From DATCSE01 sp036568605 (lineage in GTDB: Bacteria > Pseudomonadota > Gammaproteobacteria > Burkholderiales > Burkholderiaceae_C): a stretch of 23,696 nucleotides of DNA. Below are positions 7,198-14,579 of this stretch, piece after piece. Numbering within the stretch: the first letter of the stretch is position 1; every line of letters begins with the position of its first letter. The position numbers were made by a program, and so were the translations under genes. The notes below the pieces were generated by a model. The model searched no databases. It was not told the origin of the DNA and saw nothing but the letters and a program-made list of their open reading frames with translations. The stretch covers positions 1 to 23,696 of the forward strand of contig DATCSE010000063.1 of assembly GCA_036568605.1 (NCBI GenBank), given 5' to 3'.

Positions 7198-7650
7198 ATG
7201 GAATTCGCCAACCTCGTCGTCGCCTCGGCCATGCGCCGCGCAGGGCTGGAGGCCTGGATACCCGAAGGTGACGGCAAGTGGTCGCTGCCGCTGCAGTTCC
7301 TGCCCGCCGGCGCGGGTTGGGTCGAGTTGATGCGGCTGGACCCCGGCGTGCGCGTGGGCCTGCATCGGCACACCGGCGAAGTGCATGCACTGAATCTGGC
7401 CGGCGAGCGCCGCCTCAACGATGGGCGGGTGCTGCGTGCCGGCGACTATGTCTACGAACCCGCCGGCAATGTCGACTGGTGGGAAGCAACGGGCCCGGAG
7501 CCGCTGATCGTGCACGTGGTCGTCAAAGGCAGCGTCGAATACCTGGGCGCGCATCACAGCGTGCTGCGGCGGATCGACACCGCCGACCGCATCGCGGCCT
7601 ACCGCCAGCACTGTGCGGCCATCGGCAGCCGGCCCCATGAGTTGGTTTGA
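7198..7650 (+). CDS. Single-domain cupin (ChrR-like / dihydroxyacetophenone dioxygenase-like)
   Basis: A 150-residue cupin. Motif 1 is visible as GLHRHTGEVHALNLAGERRL, with candidate metal ligands His56, His58, Glu61 or His63; motif 2 supplies His106 (LIVHVVVKG). The order RLDPGVRVGLHRH, LRAGDYVYEPAGNVDWWEA and FVVKGSVEYLG-like strands resembles ChrR-type cupins and the 2,4'-dihydroxyacetophenone dioxygenase family, which use non-haem iron to cleave C-C bonds. Assignment below the cupin level is tentative. AGGAG at 7187-7191, overlapping the tautomerase stop, gives a 6-nt spacer to ATG 7198, so the pair is translationally close. An enzyme acting on an enol/keto aromatic or diketone substrate together with the tautomerase is a reasonable inference. 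Confidence 0.8.
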   Translation: MEFANLVVASAMRRAGLEAWIPEGDGKWSLPLQFLPAGAGWVELMRLDPGVRVGLHRHTGEVHALNLAGERRLNDGRVLRAGDYVYEPAGNVDWWEATGPEPLIVHVVVKGSVEYLGAHHSVLRRIDTADRIAAYRQHCAAIGSRPHELV

Positions 7651-7686
7651 GCCGGCATCGGCAAGCGCTCGTGCGCGACCTCGTGC

Positions 7687-9534
7687 CTAGACCGCCTCGC
7701 GCCCTCGCACCACCCAGCGCTCCAGCGCCGCCGTCAGCACTGCCCGACTCACCGGCTTGTAGATCACGTCATCGATCCCCGCTGCCAGACAGCGGTCGCG
7801 GTTCACGGTCTGCGCGTCGGCGGTGATCGCGATGACCGGCAGGCGCGTGCCGCGGCGCTGCTCTTGGTCGCGAATGTGCCGGGTCGCCTCGTAGCCGTCC
7901 ATCTCCGGCATGTGGCAGTCCATCAGGATGATGTCGTACGCGCCGTCGGCGGCGGCGCGGTGGGCCTCGATGCCGTTGCGCGCGACGTCGACGTCGCACT
8001 CGAGCAGCGCCAGCATGTTCACGATGATGAGCTGGTTGACCTCGTCGTCCTCGGCGAGCAGCACGCGGGTGCGGCCGGTTCTTTTCACGGCGGTCGGCGC
8101 GGCCGACGCGCGCGGTACCGCTCGCTTCAATGGCACGTCGATCCAGAAGCGCGAACCGACGCCGAGCTCGCTGCGCACGTCCAGCCGCCCGCCCATCAGC
8201 TCGGTCAGATCTTTCGCGATCGCGAGCCCCAGGCCGCTGCCGCCATGGCGGCGGGTGCTCGACCCGTCGCCCTGCTCGAACGCGTCGAAGATCGAGGCGA
8301 GATGCGTCGCGGAGATGCCGATACCGGTGTCCTGCACCGAGATCCGCACGGTCGTGCTGTCGGGGTCGTCATGCGTGTCGATCACCGCGGCCTCCAGCAC
8401 CACCTCGCCGCGGTCGGTGAACTTGACCGCGTTGTAGAGCAGGTTCAGCAGCACCTGGCGCAGCCGGTGCGGGTCGCCGTGCACCCAGTCCGGCACCGCG
8501 GGGGCGACGCGGCACTGCAGCGTGACCGGCCGATCGCGGGTCGCCAGCGCGACCAGCTCGGCTGCCTCGGCGAGCAGGCCGGGCAGGTCGAAGTCCGCCG
8601 GGCTGAGCTGCATCTTGCCGGCCTCGATGCGTGCCATGTCGAGCACGTCGTCGATCAGGTGCATCAGCGCGGTGGCCGAGTGGCGTACCACCTGCACATA
8701 CCGTTGCTGGGCCGGTGAGACGGTCGTCTCGAGCAGCAGCTCGGTCGCGCCGAGGATGCCGTTCATCGGGGTGCGGATCTCGTGGCTGACCACCGCCAGG
8801 AACTGCGACTTCGCGCGGCTCGCTCGCTCGGCCTCGGCGCGGGCCCGTTCGAGCTCGGCGGCCTGTGCCCGCAGCACGGCCGCGTTCTCGGCCAGGTTCG
8901 CGAGCGATTCGCGTGCGCTGCGCATCGCCTGTTGCAGGCGCTTGCGCAGCCGCTCGGTCACGACGCCGGTGGCGGAGAGATACCAGCCGAGCAGGTACAG
9001 GGTCGCGGCGATGCCGGCGCGCTGCGTCGGCGTCGCCGTCTGCACGCCGACCCAGGCCTCCCAGACCCCGTACGCCAGGTACGCCACCGTCACGACATGC
9101 GCGAAATACAGGGCCCGCCGGAATCCGAACCCGACCTGGTCGACAACCCGCACGAGCAGCAGGTACGCGAAGAACAGGTTGGCATGCTCCAGGACCGACA
9201 GATTGACGAGCCAGACCACGATGTCGGCGTGGAACAGCAGCAGCGGCAGGTCGACGCGCGTGCGCCCATGGCTGTGCTGCAGCAGCAGCCACGCGGCGCC
9301 GGCGTAGCCCGCATTGATGGCCACCAGGCCAGCGATCGCCGAGCCGGCCCACGGGACGACAGGCCCCAGGTCCTGCAGCAGCACCATCCCGCACAAGGTG
9401 GCGAAGCCGATCGCGCGCAGGATCGGAATCTGCACGGCATGCAGCTGGCGCGACGCGGCGGCCCGTCGCTGCTGGAGGAGGGTCTCGTCGAGCGTGAAGC
9501 CCCCCTCGAGTTCCGAACGCGGCATGTTCGACAT
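7687..9534 (-). CDS. Hybrid sensor histidine kinase with C-terminal receiver
   Basis: A 615-residue inner-membrane protein. Residues ~38-190 hold about six hydrophobic segments with no large periplasmic loop, so sensing is probably within the membrane. A coiled-coil linker (~195-245, ARAEAERASRAKSQF) leads to the HisKA H-box with His251 (VVSHEIRTPMNGI). The HATPase has Asn368 (LLYNAVKFTDRG), the G1 box QDTGIGIS (~401-408) and G2 GGSGLGLAIA (~431-440). A receiver (~488-605) has acidic pair Asp496-Asp497, phosphoacceptor Asp539 (ILMDCHMPEMDG), Thr571 and Lys593. There is no Hpt domain and no adjacent regulator gene, so it is an orphan. ATG 9534 is chosen because upstream residues in the same frame are Arg/Ala-rich shadow coding opposite or beside the aldolase. 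It lies 143 nt downstream of the aldolase gene on the same strand. Confidence 0.9.
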   Translation of the reverse strand: MSNMPRSELEGGFTLDETLLQQRRAAASRQLHAVQIPILRAIGFATLCGMVLLQDLGPVVPWAGSAIAGLVAINAGYAGAAWLLLQHSHGRTRVDLPLLLFHADIVVWLVNLSVLEHANLFFAYLLLVRVVDQVGFGFRRALYFAHVVTVAYLAYGVWEAWVGVQTATPTQRAGIAATLYLLGWYLSATGVVTERLRKRLQQAMRSARESLANLAENAAVLRAQAAELERARAEAERASRAKSQFLAVVSHEIRTPMNGILGATELLLETTVSPAQQRYVQVVRHSATALMHLIDDVLDMARIEAGKMQLSPADFDLPGLLAEAAELVALATRDRPVTLQCRVAPAVPDWVHGDPHRLRQVLLNLLYNAVKFTDRGEVVLEAAVIDTHDDPDSTTVRISVQDTGIGISATHLASIFDAFEQGDGSSTRRHGGSGLGLAIAKDLTELMGGRLDVRSELGVGSRFWIDVPLKRAVPRASAAPTAVKRTGRTRVLLAEDDEVNQLIIVNMLALLECDVDVARNGIEAHRAAADGAYDIILMDCHMPEMDGYEATRHIRDQEQRRGTRLPVIAITADAQTVNRDRCLAAGIDDVIYKPVSRAVLTAALERWVVRGREAV

Positions 9535-9614
9535 GGCCTGTCCCGCGATCCGACGCCGACAAGGGACCCACCGCCCCGGGCGCCAAGGGGCGCGCGAATC
9601 GTGCAACAACGCGC

Positions 9615-9641
9615 GGGACTTGGCGAGTCCCAAAGTTTGGG
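9615..9641. repeat. Two overlapping palindromes upstream of the histidine kinase gene
   Basis: GGGACT-TGGCG-AGTCCC (9615-9631) and CCCAAA-G-TTTGGG (9629-9641) are both perfect inverted repeats and share three bases. They lie 81 nt upstream of the kinase start and 37 nt after the aldolase stop. No T-run follows on the minus strand, so a terminator is less likely than an operator or RNA hairpin in the leader. The binding factor is unknown. Confidence 0.45.
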
Positions 9642-9677
9642 AGGCGCGGCGCGCCGCAGCGCCCGGCGCCCGACGGG

Positions 9678-10709
9678 CTACCGGCGAGGCCGGTCGGGCT
9701 CCATCGTGGCGTCGTAGCGTCCCTCGCAGGCCGCGCCGTTCAACCGGGCCCGCTCGAGCAGCGCCTGCTGTGCGCTGCGCACGTTGCCGGCCTGCCCCTT
9801 CCAGGCCTGCAGTACCGGGTCCTGCAAGGCACGCCCGTACGAGAAACTCAGCCGCCAGGGCTGCGGCGCCAGCCGGTTCATCGCGTCCAGATGCGCGCTG
9901 GCCTCGGCCGGCGTCTGCCCGCCCGACAGGAAGAAGACGCCCGGCACCGCCGCCGGCACGCAGCGCCGCAGCACGCGGACCGTCTGCGTCGCGACCTCGG
10001 CCGCCGAGGCCTGCCGCGCCTGCTCCTTGCCGGCGACGACCATGCTGGGCTTCAGCACCATGTGCTCGAGAACGACCCGGTGTCTGTGCAGCGCGGCGAA
10101 GACTTCGTGCAGCACGGCCTCGGTCACGTCGGCGCAGCGCTCTATCGTGTGGCCGCCGTCCATCAGCACCTCGGGCTCGACGATGGGCACGACCGCTTCG
10201 TCCTGGCAGATCGCGGCGTAGCGCGCCAGCGAGTCCGCGTTGGCCTCGATCGCGAGGGGGCTCGGCAGCGTGTCGGAGACGTTGTAGACGGCGCGCCACT
10301 TCGCGAACCGCGCGCCCTGTTCCTTGTAGTGGGCCAGGCGCTTCGCGAGCCCGTCCAGGCCTTCGGTGATCTCGTCGCCCGGCGCCCGCGCCAGCGCGAT
10401 CTTGCCGCCGTCGACCTTGATGCCGGGCACGATGCCCTGGCGCGCCGCCAGCGCCGGCAGCGGCGTGCCGTCGTCGGCCCGCTGCGCCAGCGTTTCTTCG
10501 TACAGGATGACCCCGCTGATGTGCTCGCCGAGTCCGGGCGTTGTCAGCAGCAGGCTGCGGTAGGCGCGCCGGGTTTCCTCGGTCGACTCGACGTTGATCG
10601 CCTTGAATCGCCTGGCGATCGTCGGGCCGCTTTCATCGGCGGCGAGGATGCCTTTTCGGGCCTGGATCAACGAATCGACCGTCGCCTGCAATCGGTCTCG
10701 AGTGTCCAT
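9678..10709 (-). CDS. Class I fructose-bisphosphate aldolase
   Basis: A 343-residue class I (Schiff-base) aldolase of the animal/bacterial type. Diagnostic blocks are GILAADESGPTIARRF (residues 20-35), LLLTTPG and ISGVILYEETL (53-74), PGIKVDGG (95-102), ARFAKWRAVYNVSD (133-146), PIVEPEVL (175-182), the catalytic Lys220 in MVLKPSMV, and FLSGGQTPAEASAHL (260-274). It reversibly cleaves fructose 1,6-bisphosphate to DHAP and glyceraldehyde 3-phosphate in the cytosol. ATG 10709 is preceded by GGAGGAA at a good distance; an upstream in-frame ATG at 10739 sits before this site. Its own promoter should lie in the 103 nt between it and the rutR-like stop. Its position beside the pyrimidine locus looks incidental. 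Confidence 0.93.
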   Translation of the reverse strand: MDTRDRLQATVDSLIQARKGILAADESGPTIARRFKAINVESTEETRRAYRSLLLTTPGLGEHISGVILYEETLAQRADDGTPLPALAARQGIVPGIKVDGGKIALARAPGDEITEGLDGLAKRLAHYKEQGARFAKWRAVYNVSDTLPSPLAIEANADSLARYAAICQDEAVVPIVEPEVLMDGGHTIERCADVTEAVLHEVFAALHRHRVVLEHMVLKPSMVVAGKEQARQASAAEVATQTVRVLRRCVPAAVPGVFFLSGGQTPAEASAHLDAMNRLAPQPWRLSFSYGRALQDPVLQAWKGQAGNVRSAQQALLERARLNGAACEGRYDATMEPDRPRR

Positions 10710-10812
10710 GCTGCGTTCCTCCATGGAGTGGAATGACACGCAGGGCCAGTGTGCTCCCGACGGGATGAAGCCGCCAGTTTTTTGGGCGCTATCCCGCGTC
10801 GGCCTCGGCGCT

Positions 10813-11502
10813 TTATCTTTTCAGCCCGCAGCCGCGCAGGATCAGCGCGACGACGTGCTCGGTCGCGCGTTCGTGGTCGCGCGCGGTCAGCTTCGTGCGG
10901 CCGAGCACGGCACGCACCTGCACGTCGAAGTCGGCGTACGTCTGGGTCGCGGCCCAGATCGTGAAGAACAGGTGAGTCGAGTCGACCGGCGCCATCTTCC
11001 CGGCGGCGACCCAGCCGTCGACGATCGCGGCGCGCTTGCGCACCACGCCGCGCAGCTCGGTGCGGATCAGCTCGCCGAGCACCGGCGCGCCGTGCAGCAG
11101 CTCGTTCGCGAACACGCGCGAGGCGTCCGGGTGCTCGGCCGACATCGCCATCTTCGCGCGGATGTAGGCCTCGATCGCGGTGCGCGGGTCGGCATCGGGC
11201 GCCAGGCTGTCCAGCGGCACCAGCCACTCGTGCATCGTGCGCGCGAGCACCTCCCGGTACAGCTCCTCCTTGCTGCCGAAGTAGTAGTGCACGTTGGCCT
11301 TGGGCAGCCCGGCGGCCTGCGCGATCGCGGCCGTCGTCGCGCCGTTGAAGCCGGCGCGGGCGAACACGCGGTTCGCCGCGCCGAGGATCAGCTCGCGGTT
11401 GGCATGCCGGATCTGGCCCTTCGCGGTAGCCTTCTCCGCCGCGGGCTCGTCGGCGGGCGGCGAAGGAGCGGCCTTCTTGGTGCGGGTCTTCGCAACCGTC
11501 AC
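10813..11502 (-). CDS. rutR: RutR-type TetR-family pyrimidine-responsive regulator
   Basis: About 229 residues. A basic, Ala/Pro-rich N-terminus (~1-33) is followed by the TetR HTH (LILGAANRVFARAGFNGATT, AQAAGLPKANVHYYFGSKEE). The C-terminal domain follows E. coli RutR closely: PLDSLAPDADPRTAIEAYIR, SAEHPDASRVFANELLHGAP, and VDSTHLFFTIWAATQTYADF. RutR binds uracil or thymine and releases TTGACCA-N2-TGGTCAA operators; matching sites occur at 15418-15433 and 15653-15672. GTG 11502 is the chosen start because it overlaps the binding-protein stop (GTGA), a coupling arrangement; GTG 11523 is an alternative. As last gene of the transporter operon, it is probably autoregulated through the operator upstream of that operon. 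No uracil-binding residues were checked against a structure. Confidence 0.88.
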   Translation of the reverse strand: MTVAKTRTKKAAPSPPADEPAAEKATAKGQIRHANRELILGAANRVFARAGFNGATTAAIAQAAGLPKANVHYYFGSKEELYREVLARTMHEWLVPLDSLAPDADPRTAIEAYIRAKMAMSAEHPDASRVFANELLHGAPVLGELIRTELRGVVRKRAAIVDGWVAAGKMAPVDSTHLFFTIWAATQTYADFDVQVRAVLGRTKLTARDHERATEHVVALILRGCGLKR

Positions 11503-12500
11503 TTCTTCGTCGCCGCCTCCCACACGACGTGGGTGTACGCGGCCGGGCCCGGGTCCTTCTTGATCACCGGCGCGCTGCCGGCGGCCAGCAGCACCTTGAC
11601 TGTGCGCTCGTAGGCCGAGGGCTCGAGGTAGCCCAGCTTGGGCGAGCCGGCGGTGGTGATCAGCTTCGCGACGTTCTCCATCTGGCGCTGCTGCACCTTC
11701 AGCGTCGCGCTGCCCGACGGGTCGGCGGCGACGACGATCTTCGCGGCGCCGGCCGGGTCCTTGACCGCGTCGTTCCAGCCCTTCAGCGTGGCGCGCAGGA
11801 ACTTCGCGGCGCGGTCGACGAAGGCCTTGTCCTTCAGCTTCGAGTCCAGCACGTAAAGCCCGTCCTCGAGCGACGCGACGCCCTGGTCCTCGTAGAAGAA
11901 GGTCACGAGGTCGCTTTCCTTCACGCCTGCGTCGACGACCTGCCAGTACTCGTTGTAGATCATCGTCGAGATGCAGGCGGCCTGGTTCTGCAGCAGCGGG
12001 TCGACGTTGAAGCCTTGCTTGAGCACCTTGATGTCGGTGTCGGGCTTCAGGTTCAGCTTGGCCATCCAGTTCAGGAACGGGTACTCGTTGCCGCCGAACC
12101 AGACGCCCAGCGTCTTGCCCTTGAAGTCGGCCGGCTTGGTGACGCCGCTGGCCTTCTTGCAGGTCAGCATCAGGCCCGAGCGGTTGAAGATCTGCGCGAT
12201 GTTCACGAGCGGCACGCCGGCCTCGCGGGCGGCCAGCGCGTCAGGCATCCAGTTGACGATCGCATCGGCCTGGTTGCCGGCGGCCACCTGCACCGGCGAG
12301 ACGTCCGGGCCGCCCGGCTTGATCGTCACGTCCAGGCCCTCGGCCTTGTAGTAGCCCTTGGCCGCGGCGACGTAGTAGCCGGCGAACTGGGCCTGCGGCA
12401 CCCACTTCATCTGCACGGTGAATTTCTCATCGGCGTGCGCACCGGCGCCGCAGGCCAGCGCCAGCGCGGCCGCGGCGAACTTGAAGAGGGAACGGGTCAT
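11499..12500 (-). CDS. ABC transporter substrate-binding protein, NMT1/THI5-like (probable pyrimidine binder)
   Basis: A 333-residue periplasmic protein. It has a signal peptide at residues 1-22 (MTRSLFKFAAAALALACGAG, cleavage near AHA-DE). The mature protein starts FTVQMKWVPQAQFAGYYVAA, the hallmark of the NMT1/THI5-like (ThiY/SsuA) group; KGYYKAEGLDVTIKPGGPDV, ADAIVNWMPDALAAREAG and FKGKTLGVWFGGNEYPF follow. This family delivers pyrimidines such as thiamine precursors, or sulfonates, to cytoplasmic ABC permeases. Placement with RutR and the reductive pathway points to uracil, thymine or related compounds (inference). ATG 12500 has AAGGAG 8 nt upstream. It is 56 nt after the preceding permease stop and overlaps the rutR start by 4 nt. 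Confidence 0.88.
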   Translation of the reverse strand: MTRSLFKFAAAALALACGAGAHADEKFTVQMKWVPQAQFAGYYVAAAKGYYKAEGLDVTIKPGGPDVSPVQVAAGNQADAIVNWMPDALAAREAGVPLVNIAQIFNRSGLMLTCKKASGVTKPADFKGKTLGVWFGGNEYPFLNWMAKLNLKPDTDIKVLKQGFNVDPLLQNQAACISTMIYNEYWQVVDAGVKESDLVTFFYEDQGVASLEDGLYVLDSKLKDKAFVDRAAKFLRATLKGWNDAVKDPAGAAKIVVAADPSGSATLKVQQRQMENVAKLITTAGSPKLGYLEPSAYERTVKVLLAAGSAPVIKKDPGPAAYTHVVWEAATKK

Positions 12501-12556
12501 CGCGGAGCTCCTTGTGGTTGGCGACGGAAGAATGTGTCGATGAAGGGAAGGGTGCC

Positions 12557-13510
12557 TCATCGCGAGCGCACCGAAGGGTGCCAGAAAGCCCAACGGCGTT
12601 CCAGCCGGACCAGCAGCGCATACGCGATCGAGCCGGTGACCGAGGCGACGACGATCGCGCTCCAGACCAGCGCCATGTTCATCTTCGCGGCCTCGGTGCT
12701 GATGCGGAAACCGAGGCCCACGGTGGGCGAGCCGAAGAACTCGGCGACGATCGCGCCGATCAGTGCCAGCGTCGCGTTGACCTTCAGCGCGCTGACGATG
12801 AACGGCACCGCGCACGGCAGCCGCAGGGCTATCAGCGTGCGCGCATAGCCGGCCGCGTACGAGTGCATCAGCTCGCGCTCGAGCTTGCCGGCGGCCTGCA
12901 GGCCGGCGAGCGTTGCGACCAGCATCGGGAAGAAGGTCATCAGCACGACCACCGCCGCCTTGGACGGCCATTCGAAGCCGAACCACATCACCATGATGGG
13001 CGCGACCGCGACCAGCGGGATCGTGCTGGTGAGCGAGGCGACCGGCAGCAGCCCGCGCTGCAGGAACGGCAGCCGGTCGATCGCGACGCCCACCGCGAAG
13101 CCCAGCGCCGAGCCCAGCGCCCAGCCGACCAGCACGGCCTTCAGCACGGTCTGCACGAAGTCATGCGCCAGCGTGGCCGCGTGGTCCGCCAGCGAAGCGA
13201 CGATCGCCGACGGCGCCGGCAGCAGCACGCGCGGCACGTCGAAGGCGACGACGCCGATCTGCCAGACGAACAGCACCCACAGGCCGAACAGCACCGCGCT
13301 CAGCGTGCCGGCCCAGCGCGGGCGCTCGAGCGCGGCGATGCGTTGCACGCTCCAGCCGGCGAGCAGCAGCGTGGCGAGGGACACGGTGTAGAAGGCGAGC
13401 GAGGGCGGCTCGGCGCCGCGGCTTGCGGGCAGCAGCGCGAGCACGATGGCGGCGAGCACCGACAGCGCGACCGCGGCGACGGTCGAGGTGAGCGAGCGGC
13501 TCGGTGTCAT
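12557..13510 (-). CDS. ABC transporter permease (ThiX/SsuC type), first of two
   Basis: A 317-residue inner-membrane permease of the BPD_transp_1 family, with about six to seven helices. A substrate-translocating core runs from ~residue 100 (LLPAPSAIVASL, FVQTVLKAVLVGWALGSALG) to the EAA-type loop ELMHSYAAGYARTLIALRLP, which docks the ATPase. ATG 13510 is preferred: a longer frame reaching 13567 begins inside a palindromic repeat and its extra residues are the translation of that repeat. The only Shine-Dalgarno-like sequence (GAGGG, complement of 13518-13522, 7 nt upstream) is itself the end of the repeat arm. It should pair with the second permease (13665-14579) as a heterodimer. The 154-nt gap between them holds the inverted repeat pair. 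Confidence 0.88.
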   Translation of the reverse strand: MTPSRSLTSTVAAVALSVLAAIVLALLPASRGAEPPSLAFYTVSLATLLLAGWSVQRIAALERPRWAGTLSAVLFGLWVLFVWQIGVVAFDVPRVLLPAPSAIVASLADHAATLAHDFVQTVLKAVLVGWALGSALGFAVGVAIDRLPFLQRGLLPVASLTSTIPLVAVAPIMVMWFGFEWPSKAAVVVLMTFFPMLVATLAGLQAAGKLERELMHSYAAGYARTLIALRLPCAVPFIVSALKVNATLALIGAIVAEFFGSPTVGLGFRISTEAAKMNMALVWSAIVVASVTGSIAYALLVRLERRWAFWHPSVRSR

Positions 13511-13517
13511 GCGGCGA

Positions 13518-13655
13518 CCCTCACCCCAGCCCTCTCCCGCAAGCGGGAGAGGGAGCAAGACGCGCACAGTGACTCCTTTTTTCGCGAGCTCGAGAGGGGA
13601 CGAGACGTGCCGCTTGGCTCCCTCTCCCGCTTGCGGGAGAGGGCAGGGGTGAGGG
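13518..13655. repeat. Inverted pair of REP-like palindromic elements
   Basis: Two ~42-43-nt copies (13518-13559 and 13613-13655) face each other around a 53-nt spacer. Each contains a perfect 24-bp palindrome made of CCCTCTCCCGC, a 2-nt centre and GCGGGAGAGGG (13530-13553 and 13620-13643), plus a CCCTCACCCC-type end. The copies are almost exact reverse complements. Such elements are dispersed in many beta- and gammaproteobacterial genomes (from memory). Transcribed within the permease-permease gap, they could fold either as two separate hairpins or as one long stem, and may affect mRNA stability or the balance of the two permeases. Confidence 0.85.
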
Positions 13656-13664
13656 CTGCCACGC

Positions 13665-14579
13665 TCACGCCCGCCGCCTCTGCAACGCCAGCCGCTCGGC
13701 CACCGCGACCGCCGCGGTCAGCACGAGCCCCAGCAGCGCCGACAGCACCAGCGCCGACCAGATCGCGACCGTGTTGCCGTAGTACGACCCGGTCAGCAGC
13801 CGCGCACCCAGCCCGGCCTGCGCGCCGGTCGGCAGCTCGGCGACCATCGCGCCGACCAGCCCGGCCGCGATCGCGACGCGCAGCGACGGGAACAGGTACG
13901 GCAGCGCGGCCGGCAGCCGCAGCATCCAGAACGACTGCAGCCGCGTCGCCGCATAGGTGTGCATCAGCTCGGTCTCGATGCGCTGCGGCGAGCGCAGGCC
14001 CTGCACCATCGCGACCGTCACCGGAAAGAAGCACAGGTACATGGCGATCGCCGCCTTCGGCGCGACGCCGGAGAAGCCCAGCGTGCCGAGGATCACCAGC
14101 ACGATGGGCGCGATCGCGAGCACCGGCACGGTCTGCGACGCGACGATCCACGGCAGCAGCGCGCGGTCCAGCGTGCGCGAGTGCACGATGGCCGCGGCCA
14201 GCAGCACGCCGAACAGCGTGCCGAAGACGAAGCCGACCAGCGTCGACTGCGTGGTCACGGCGGCGTGCAGCAGCAGGTTGCGCGGCGAGTCCAGCGGCCA
14301 GTCGACGATGGAGCTCCACAGATCGATCGCGACCTGATGCGGTGCCGGCAGCACCGGGCGCTCCATGGACCAGGTGGTCGCGATCAGGTCGGTCGTGGTC
14401 CAGCCCGGCGTGTTCGACAGCACGCGCTCGATCGCGCCCTGCGCGTTCAGCGCGACGCAGCCGGCATACCAGACGACCAGCGTGACCGCGAGCACGACGG
14501 TCACCGGCAGCGCGCGCTGCGCGAACGCCGACGCGGCCGAGCGCTCAGCCTTCATCGCCGTCCGCGCCGTGGCCGGCAT
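13665..14579 (-). CDS. ABC transporter permease (ThiX/SsuC type), second of two
   Basis: A 304-residue BPD_transp_1 permease. An N-terminal helix (LPVTVVLAVTLVVWYAGCVAL, ~24-44) is followed by an extended external loop (~45-90, ending RPVLPAPHQVAIDLWSS), then the core helices with TLVGFVFGTLFGVLLAAAIV, LPWIVASQTVPVLAIAPIVL and the EAA-type loop ELMHTYAATRLQSFWMLRLP. It is related to, but clearly not a duplicate of, the neighbouring permease, which suggests a heterodimeric channel. The start is either ATG 14579, with AGGCG a few bases upstream and a 35-nt overlap with the ATPase gene, or ATG 14555 with an 11-nt overlap. Either way translation is coupled to the ATPase. Confidence 0.87.
   Translation of the reverse strand: MPATARTAMKAERSAASAFAQRALPVTVVLAVTLVVWYAGCVALNAQGAIERVLSNTPGWTTTDLIATTWSMERPVLPAPHQVAIDLWSSIVDWPLDSPRNLLLHAAVTTQSTLVGFVFGTLFGVLLAAAIVHSRTLDRALLPWIVASQTVPVLAIAPIVLVILGTLGFSGVAPKAAIAMYLCFFPVTVAMVQGLRSPQRIETELMHTYAATRLQSFWMLRLPAALPYLFPSLRVAIAAGLVGAMVAELPTGAQAGLGARLLTGSYYGNTVAIWSALVLSALLGLVLTAAVAVAERLALQRRRA

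Noticed and set aside
9535..10299. Extension of the histidine kinase frame upstream to 10299
   Set aside because: The residues are Arg/Ala-rich without domain character and overlap the aldolase gene in another frame.
13511..13567. Longer permease start at 13567
   Set aside because: The added residues (LPLPLAGEGWGEG type) are the translation of the palindromic repeat, a common mis-annotation; ATG 13510 begins the real protein.
12512..14485. A 657-codon plus-strand open frame opposite the permeases
   Set aside because: Antisense to two well-supported permease genes and spanning the repeat pair; low-complexity Arg/Ala translation.
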